From Gammaproteobacteria bacterium (lineage in GTDB: Bacteria > Pseudomonadota > Gammaproteobacteria > GRL18): a stretch of 5,062 bases of DNA. Both the position numbers and the translations under genes were made by a program. Of the stretch, positions 1 through 5,062 are shown piece after piece (position 1 is the stretch's first letter; the number at the start of each line of letters is the position of its first letter). Location of the stretch: NCBI GenBank assembly GCA_027076245.1, contig JALTKC010000278.1, positions 1 to 5,062 on the forward strand, read 5' to 3'. Below the pieces are notes generated by a model. It was not told the DNA's origin, ran no database searches, and saw nothing but the letters and a program-made list of their open reading frames with translations.

Positions 1-9
1 TCGAGCCTT

Positions 10-2619
10 ATGACCACAAGCAAGCCTGATAAAGGCAGTTCCACCCAACATACGCCAATGATGGCGCAATACCTTAAGATTAAGGCTGAGTTTCCCGATA
101 TGCTGGTGTTTTACCGCATGGGGGATTTTTATGAACTGTTTTTTGATGATGCAAAGAAAGCCTCTCAGTTACTCGACTTATCCCTGACCGCCCGCGGTCG
201 CTCCGCCGGGGAACCCATTCCCATGGCTGGCCTGCCCTACCATGCAGTGGACAATTACCTAAGCAAGCTGGTTAAGCTAAACCAGTCCGTGGCTATCTGT
301 GAACAGATTGGTGATCCGGCCACGTCCAAAGGTCCGGTAGAACGCAAGGTGGTACGCATTATTACCCCCGGTACCATTACCGAAGACAGTTTACTGGAAG
401 ACCGTAAAGATAACCTGCTGGCTGCCATCAGCATTAACGATAAACACTCACCGGCCTATGGACTGGCCATACTGGATCTGACCAGCGGGCGTTTTAATGT
501 GTCTGAACTGGACAGTCTGGAAGCCCTGCAGTCAGAGCTGGAACGTCACAAACCCAGTGAACTGCTGCTGGAGGAAAACAGTTCGTATAAAACCACACTG
601 AAACAGCAGCTGGGGAAACAGACGGCCTTTACCGAACAGCCGCCCTGGTGGTTTGATGAGCAGGCTTCCCGGCAGTTGCTTAATGAGCAGTTTGGCACAC
701 AGGATCTGTCCGGTTTCGGCTGCAATGATTATCACAGCGCCCTATGTGCCGCTGGCTGTTTACTGCAGTATGTGCAGAACACCCAGCGCATGGCTTTGCC
801 GCATATCAATACCTTAAAGCCGGAACAGCATGACTCAGCCGTAGTGCTGGACACCATCAGCCGCAGAAACCTGGAAATAACCCAGGCACTGAGCGGCAAT
901 TCGGATCATACTCTGCTGGCGGTTATGGATCACACCGCTACTGCCATGGGCAGCCGCTTATTATGCCGCTGGCTGAATCGCCCCCTGCGTGATCAGTCTA
1001 TTTTAGAACAACGTTATCAGGCCATTGAGCAACTGCAGTCAGATGACCGCTATGAACTTATTCAACCCTTATTAAAACAGATCGGCGATATTGAGCGGGT
1101 ACTGACCCGGGTTGCCCTGAAAACTGCCCGGCCACGGGATTTTGAACGGCTTAAACATTCTCTGGCAGTACTGCCCTTATTACAGAGTGAGCTGGTATCT
1201 ATAAACGATCCGTTGATTCAGCAACTGGCTCAGACCATTGCTGTTTTTCCCCAGCAGCAGCAATTACTGGAAACGGCCATAATAGACAATCCCCCGGTTC
1301 TGATCCGTGACGGCGGAGTGATTGCTCCAGGTTATGATCAGGAACTGGATGAGCTGCGTAATATCCAGAAAAACGCCAACCAGTATCTGGTGGATCTGGA
1401 AACCCGGGAAAGAGAACGCACCGGCATAGCCACCCTTAAGGTTAATTATAATAAGGTGCATGGTTATTATATTGAAGTCAGCCGTGCCCATTCTGAACAG
1501 TTGCCGGAAGATTATCAGCGCCGACAGACTCTGAAAAATAATGAGCGTTTTATTACACCCGAATTAAAAGCTTTTGAAGACAAGGTACTCAGTGCCAATG
1601 AAAAAGCCCTGAGCCGGGAAAAAGCATTATACGAACAATTATTTGACAAAATTTCACCACAATTGCTGGCCATGCAGGCCAGTGCCGGAGCCCTGTGCGA
1701 ACTGGATGTCTTATGCAATCTGGCAGAACGGGCCGTCACTCTTGACTGGTGCAAACCAGAACTGGACAGCGGTACTCATCTGAATATTGTGCAGGGACGC
1801 CATCCTGTGGTTGAGCAAATCCAGGACAGCCCCTTTGTGGCTAATGATGTCCGGCTGGATGCGCAGCGCCGGATGTTATTAATTACCGGCCCGAATATGG
1901 GGGGTAAATCCACCTATATGAGACAGGTCGCCTTACTGACGGTCATGGCCCATATCGGTAGTTTTGTTCCGGCCCGTTCAGCTCATTTTGGTCATATTGA
2001 CCGGATTTTTACCCGCATTGGTGCTTCCGATGATCTGGCCGGCGGTCGTTCTACTTTTATGGTGGAAATGACCGAAACTGCCAATATACTGCATAATGCC
2101 ACCGAGTATTCTCTGGTGCTGATGGATGAAATCGGCCGCGGTACCAGTACCTATGACGGCCTGTCTCTGGCCTATGCCTCGGCTCATTATCTGGCGGAAA
2201 AAATATCCGCTTTTACCCTGTTTGCCACCCATTATTTTGAACTGACTCATCTGGCGGACCAGTTTCCACAAATTGTTAATGTCCATCTGGATGCAGTAGA
2301 GCATGGCGAAAAAATTGTCTTTATGCACCGGGTGGAAGAAGGTCATGCTTCACAAAGTTATGGTATCCAGGTCGCCGCCCTGGCCGGTGTTCCGGCACAG
2401 GTTATTAAACTGGCTAAGCAGAAACTGGCTATGCTTGAGTCCATAGAAAGTGCTGATAACCCTTCTGCCAGAAACAGAAAAAATCAGCAGGTTGAATTAA
2501 CACTGGAAACAGAGCCTGACTATAGTGAGTTAGTTACTGAACTGAACAGTATTGAACCGGATAATCTAACCCCTAAAGAGGCATTAGATATTCTGTATCA
2601 ACTTAAGGGAAAACTCTAA
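10..2619 (+). CDS. mutS: DNA mismatch repair protein MutS
   Basis: MutS recognises mismatches and small loops in newly replicated DNA and, using ATP, recruits MutL to start strand-directed repair in the cytoplasm. The 869-residue product is about the usual length (E. coli 853). Visible motifs: the mismatch-reading loop GDFYE with Phe40 and Glu42 (equivalent to E. coli F36/E38); the connector, lever and clamp regions to about residue 600; Walker A TGPNMGGKST at 626-635 (Lys633); signature segment GASDDLAGGRSTFMVEM at 671-687 (Ser681); Walker B LVLMDEIG at 702-709 (Asp706, Glu707); H-loop FATHYFELT at 738-746 (His741). A possible beta-clamp motif QVELTL lies at 827-832. The C-terminal helix DNLTPKEALDILYQLK at 851-866 matches the tetramerisation segment. 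The ATG at 10 gives an N-terminus only four residues longer than E. coli. The frame is open to the left edge and only nine upstream bases are visible, so the ribosome binding site and promoter cannot be judged. No broken or missing catalytic residue is seen. Confidence 0.98.
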   Translation: MTTSKPDKGSSTQHTPMMAQYLKIKAEFPDMLVFYRMGDFYELFFDDAKKASQLLDLSLTARGRSAGEPIPMAGLPYHAVDNYLSKLVKLNQSVAICEQIGDPATSKGPVERKVVRIITPGTITEDSLLEDRKDNLLAAISINDKHSPAYGLAILDLTSGRFNVSELDSLEALQSELERHKPSELLLEENSSYKTTLKQQLGKQTAFTEQPPWWFDEQASRQLLNEQFGTQDLSGFGCNDYHSALCAAGCLLQYVQNTQRMALPHINTLKPEQHDSAVVLDTISRRNLEITQALSGNSDHTLLAVMDHTATAMGSRLLCRWLNRPLRDQSILEQRYQAIEQLQSDDRYELIQPLLKQIGDIERVLTRVALKTARPRDFERLKHSLAVLPLLQSELVSINDPLIQQLAQTIAVFPQQQQLLETAIIDNPPVLIRDGGVIAPGYDQELDELRNIQKNANQYLVDLETRERERTGIATLKVNYNKVHGYYIEVSRAHSEQLPEDYQRRQTLKNNERFITPELKAFEDKVLSANEKALSREKALYEQLFDKISPQLLAMQASAGALCELDVLCNLAERAVTLDWCKPELDSGTHLNIVQGRHPVVEQIQDSPFVANDVRLDAQRRMLLITGPNMGGKSTYMRQVALLTVMAHIGSFVPARSAHFGHIDRIFTRIGASDDLAGGRSTFMVEMTETANILHNATEYSLVLMDEIGRGTSTYDGLSLAYASAHYLAEKISAFTLFATHYFELTHLADQFPQIVNVHLDAVEHGEKIVFMHRVEEGHASQSYGIQVAALAGVPAQVIKLAKQKLAMLESIESADNPSARNRKNQQVELTLETEPDYSELVTELNSIEPDNLTPKEALDILYQLKGKL

Positions 2620-2636
2620 GGCGAACATTCCTGTTT
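2620..2636. other. Convergent 17-base gap between mutS and the response regulator gene
   Basis: Only 17 bases separate the mutS TAA (2617-2619) from the TAA of the opposing regulator gene (2637-2639). On the plus strand a weak five-pair stem is possible (AGGGA at 2606-2610 with TTCCT at 2628-2632, one G-T pair, 17-base loop), followed by GTTTTT. That is too weak to call an intrinsic terminator. Transcripts from the two sides probably end inside the opposing gene or by Rho. This is inferred from the lack of a good hairpin. Confidence 0.6.
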
Positions 2637-3260
2637 TTATTCCAGCCCCGCAATTAAGGCCAGTCGGGCCAGTTCGGTAACGGAGCGGGTCTGCATTTTA
2701 GTCATCATATTAGCCCGGTGCAGTTCTACCGTTTTAATACTAATATTTAGTTCACTGGCAATAATTTTATTAGGCATGGATTCCAGTACCCGCTCCAGAA
2801 CCTCTCTTTCCCGGGGGGTCAGTTTATCCAGATTCTGCCGGACAGCATCAATACGCTTCTGCTTTTCACGTTTATCATTATCATAACTCAGAGCATTTTG
2901 AATACGCTGCAGCATCAGGGTGTCGTTATAGGGTTTTTCAATAAAGTCATAAACACCGGCTTTCATGGCCCGCACAGCCATGGAAACATCAGCATGACCA
3001 GTCATAATTATAACCGGCAGAATGGCACCCTGTTCAATTAGGCGCTGATGCAGATCCAGACCGTTAATGTCCGGCATTCGCACATCAATAATGGCACAAC
3101 CGGGCTGTTTTTCAGTATAAAAATCCAGAAACTGCCGACCATTTTCAAAAGCCCTGACAGGGATATGCATTGAATCTACCAGCCACTCCAGTGACTCACG
3201 GGCAAATTTATCGTCATCAATAATATAAACGGTAGGTTCTGTTTTATTATTCTTATTCAT
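2637..3260 (-). CDS. ttrR: TtrR-like (FixJ/NarL family) response regulator
   Basis: This is the cytoplasmic DNA-binding response regulator, probably phosphorylated by the kinase encoded just upstream. Numbering from the ATG at 3260 (207 residues), the receiver domain spans about 8-125. It has the acidic residues Asp15/Asp16 in YIIDDDK, phosphoacceptor Asp59 in AIIDVRMPDINGLD, Thr87 in IIMTGHADV and Lys109 in FIEKPYN. A charged linker (about 126-144) leads to a LuxR-type helix-turn-helix at about 147-204, starting LTPREREVLE, with recognition region IASELNISIKTVELHR. The segment MMTKMQTRSVTELARL resembles the equivalent part of tetrathionate regulator TtrR, and the overall form is also that of FixJ. 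An in-frame TTG at 3266 directly after the kinase stop would add two residues. I prefer the ATG; neither has a good Shine-Dalgarno sequence, so translation is probably coupled to the kinase. Membership of the FixJ/TtrR class is secure; the exact target genes and the ttrR name are inferred from pairing with a TtrS-like kinase. Confidence 0.93.
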   Translation of the reverse strand: MNKNNKTEPTVYIIDDDKFARESLEWLVDSMHIPVRAFENGRQFLDFYTEKQPGCAIIDVRMPDINGLDLHQRLIEQGAILPVIIMTGHADVSMAVRAMKAGVYDFIEKPYNDTLMLQRIQNALSYDNDKREKQKRIDAVRQNLDKLTPREREVLERVLESMPNKIIASELNISIKTVELHRANMMTKMQTRSVTELARLALIAGLE

Positions 3261-3269
3261 ATTCAATCA
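3258..3269 (-). other. Kinase stop / regulator start junction, likely translational coupling
   Basis: Reading leftwards, the kinase TGA (3269-3267) is followed at once by an in-frame TTG (3266-3264) and then, three bases later, by ATG (3260-3258) for the regulator. The bases just upstream carry only a weak purine stretch (TTGGG inside the last kinase codons) and no clear Shine-Dalgarno sequence. The six-base spacing from stop to ATG and the missing binding site suggest that ribosomes finishing the kinase reinitiate on the regulator. Coupling is an inference. Confidence 0.6.
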
Positions 3270-5062
3270 GTGCCCAATTAATGGCAGTTCAATGGTAAAA
3301 CGACAGCCGGCAGGATTCAGATTTTCTGCCTTAATATGTCCATTATGTGACTCAATAATGGTTCGACTGATTGACAGTCCCATACCCATGCCTTCAGGTT
3401 TACTGGAATAAAAGGCATCAAAAATAGAGTTTAGTTTGGTTTCTTCAATACCATTACCCGTATCGGCAACGCTTAAAATAACCTGCTTCTCAGTACATGA
3501 GGTTGTAATGGTAATATTCCCCGGCTGCCGTTCACTCTCAACTATAGCATCTAAAGCATTACGGATAAAATTAAGTACTACCTGTTCAATCTGAACCCGA
3601 TTGGCCAGTATGTTTTTCTGGCAGTCCATTAAATCCAGCTGGAGGTTTATATTGTGGCGCTGTAATTCCGGCTTAATTAATTCCAGTACATTATAAACCG
3701 CCTGGTTGATGGCCATTGGTTTACGTCGTGATTCACCTTTTTGTACAAATTCGTGCAACTGCCGAATAATATCAGCCGCCAGGGTAGCGCCTTCAATGGT
3801 TCTCTGCAGGCCGATTTTTAGTTTTTGCTTATCCAGCTGTTCTTCCCTGAGCATATTTAAACAGCCGCTGCTGTAATTGATGGCACCTGTTAATGGCTGG
3901 TTCAGTTCATGGGCCAGACTGGCAGCCATTTCACCCATAGCGGTCAGACGGCACACCCGGGCCATTTCAATTTGATGTTGTTCTTTACTCTGGATAATTT
4001 CATCTCGCAACTGCGTATCAATTTTTCTTAATTTTCGGTTAGTCAATGAAGCATAAAAGTTATAGATTATTAATACCGTTAATAAGATTACCGCCAGTAA
4101 CAGCCAGTAAGCATATTTCTTAACCAGTGCTGATAATGTCACCTGTCTTAAAACCTCATAGGGTCCTATTTTAAGCGTTTTCATCAGCTCATAGACTGCT
4201 GAATAATCCAGAGGAATGGTCCAGCCAGCTGTATGCGAGGTACGCGCAGCACGGTGATTTTCAGGCATGGCATATAAAGCCATAGCAACCTGTTTAGATA
4301 ATTCATAAGAGGTATTCTTTAAGCGTGAAAACGGCCATTCAGGATACAGGCGGGTACTCAGCGGATACGGGTAGTGAGTATTATTTTCAGGGTTTAATAT
4401 ACGAAAATCCTGGTATCTGATTTTACCTTCGTCAATCAGTCGCAGTAAAATATCAGCCCTGACCGTTCCGGCATCGGCCTTACCATCCCTTACCGCATAC
4501 AGGATATTGTCCTGTGGAAAGCCGGCAAAAATCAGTTCACTGAAGTCATTAAAAGGATCAATATCCTTTTCAGCAAGCTCCCGCCAGGCCAGCTGAAAAC
4601 CGCCAAAAGCATCTGGACTGACCGCCATAAAGCATTTACCTTTTAAGTCCTCCAGCCTGTTAATCTGGTTATTATCTGCTCTGGAAAATATAATAGAACC
4701 AAACCGGGTACTGAGCTTACCCTGTCTTAGAGTCTGCAATGTAGCAATACGGGAAATACCATAGCCCTGTTCCAGAGTGACATAATTACCGGGATTGGTT
4801 AAGGCAAAGTCAATGCGGTTATTAGCAATACTTTCTGCCATCTCCGATAAATTCAAAGGAATAATTATAAAGTCATACTGAGGTATCTGCTGTCCCAGAT
4901 AGTTAGCCATTTCTGACCAGCGTTTAACCGCTTCAGATTTACCCCGAAAAGCCAGCACACCAATTTTTACAGGAATTTTATCGGCACTTTTCTGCTGAAT
5001 AGTTTGTGAAACTGATGGTGAGGATTGGGCATAAGCAGGTTTCTGCATGAAAATTGCTAACA
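3267..5062 (-). CDS. ttrS: TtrS-like sensor histidine kinase with PhnD-type periplasmic domain, 5' end cut by window edge
   Basis: This is an inner-membrane sensor kinase, partner of the regulator that follows it. Residues are numbered from the in-frame ATG at 5048 (593 residues to the stop). Residues 5-8 (AYAQ) look like a signal peptidase site. A PhnD-like substrate-binding domain covers about 25-300, with TtrS-type landmarks TNPGNYV (84-90), DAFGGF (146-151), STRLYPEWPF (231-240) and AGWTIPLDYS (274-283). One membrane helix lies at about 313-333, then a coiled linker with no evident PAS domain. The kinase core is intact: H-box AHELNQPL with His380, N-box NFIRNALDA (Asn493, Asn497), G1 DTGNGI (529-534), F-box FDAFYSSK (543-550) and G2 GMGMGLSIS (553-561). 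The known family, TtrS and thiosulfate sensor ThsS, detects sulfur oxyanions; the ligand here is inferred and other small anions are possible. The ATG at 5048 is unlikely to be the start: it lacks a Shine-Dalgarno sequence and a hydrophobic signal core, while the upstream codons (Leu-Ala-Ile-Phe) continue open to the edge. Confidence 0.92.
   Translation of the reverse strand, partial: LAIFMQKPAYAQSSPSVSQTIQQKSADKIPVKIGVLAFRGKSEAVKRWSEMANYLGQQIPQYDFIIIPLNLSEMAESIANNRIDFALTNPGNYVTLEQGYGISRIATLQTLRQGKLSTRFGSIIFSRADNNQINRLEDLKGKCFMAVSPDAFGGFQLAWRELAEKDIDPFNDFSELIFAGFPQDNILYAVRDGKADAGTVRADILLRLIDEGKIRYQDFRILNPENNTHYPYPLSTRLYPEWPFSRLKNTSYELSKQVAMALYAMPENHRAARTSHTAGWTIPLDYSAVYELMKTLKIGPYEVLRQVTLSALVKKYAYWLLLAVILLTVLIIYNFYASLTNRKLRKIDTQLRDEIIQSKEQHQIEMARVCRLTAMGEMAASLAHELNQPLTGAINYSSGCLNMLREEQLDKQKLKIGLQRTIEGATLAADIIRQLHEFVQKGESRRKPMAINQAVYNVLELIKPELQRHNINLQLDLMDCQKNILANRVQIEQVVLNFIRNALDAIVESERQPGNITITTSCTEKQVILSVADTGNGIEETKLNSIFDAFYSSKPEGMGMGLSISRTIIESHNGHIKAENLNPAGCRFTIELPLIGH

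Noticed and set aside
532..735. Minus-strand open frame of 67 codons inside mutS
   Set aside because: It lies wholly antisense to the well-conserved mutS gene and its translation shows no recognisable motif; it is a shadow of the real gene.
1264..1754. Two further minus-strand open frames (75 and 79 codons) inside mutS
   Set aside because: Both are antisense to the conserved lever/clamp region of MutS and show no domain features or start-site support.
1978..2346. Minus-strand open frame of 122 codons opposite the MutS ATPase domain
   Set aside because: Although the longest shadow, it lies antisense to the most conserved part of mutS, and its His- and Gln-rich translation matches no family I recognise.
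2606..2638. Possible intrinsic terminator for mutS (short stem followed by T-run)
   Set aside because: The stem is only five pairs including a G-T pair, with a 17-base loop, so it falls short of a convincing terminator.
3909..3911. Reading the kinase as FixL or DctB because of its MGEMAASLAHELNQPL segment
   Set aside because: That segment is shared across the whole HPK4-like group. There is no haem PAS domain as in FixL, and the periplasmic domain is PhnD/TtrS-like, not the double sensor fold of DctB.
2637..5062. Apparent lower GC content of the two-component genes compared with mutS, as a sign of horizontal transfer
   Set aside because: By eye the sensor genes are somewhat more AT-rich, but the difference looks modest and was not computed; no mobile element, tRNA or repeat borders the change.
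3267..5062. Reading the periplasmic half as a stand-alone phosphonate transporter binding protein
   Set aside because: The frame runs unbroken from the binding domain through a membrane helix into a complete kinase core, so it is one sensor protein; no transporter genes are present.

Overview
The window reads as chromosomal DNA of a gammaproteobacterium of moderate GC content. The main evidence is the MutS protein, which follows the Escherichia coli MutS sequence closely from end to end (same domain order, near-identical N-terminal and ATPase motifs, same C-terminal tetramerisation helix). The other locus is a TtrS/TtrR-type two-component system, a family typical of bacteria that sense or respire inorganic sulfur oxyanions. 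The species cannot be named from this sequence.

Layout: (1) positions 10-2619, plus strand: a complete mutS gene for the DNA mismatch-recognition ATPase. (2) positions 2620-2636: a 17-base convergent gap with no convincing terminator. (3) positions 2637-3260, minus strand: a FixJ/NarL-type response regulator (TtrR-like). (4) positions 3267-5062, minus strand: a membrane sensor histidine kinase (TtrS-like) with a PhnD-type periplasmic binding domain. The kinase reading frame stays open through the right edge, so its true start, most of its signal peptide and its promoter lie outside the window.

The kinase and regulator genes form one transcription unit read leftwards, kinase first, with stop and start codons nearly touching. 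The expected circuit is: a small anion binds the periplasmic domain, the kinase autophosphorylates on His380, phosphate passes to Asp59 of the regulator, and the LuxR-type helix-turn-helix then activates promoters that are not visible here. mutS is a separate, convergent housekeeping gene with no evident functional link to the sensor system. Nearly all of the window is coding and there is no gene-free stretch over 300 bases. I found no RNA genes, mobile elements, CRISPR arrays or significant repeats, and nothing that amounts to a wholly new system. The most interesting open question is which ligand the TtrS-like sensor detects and which genes it controls.
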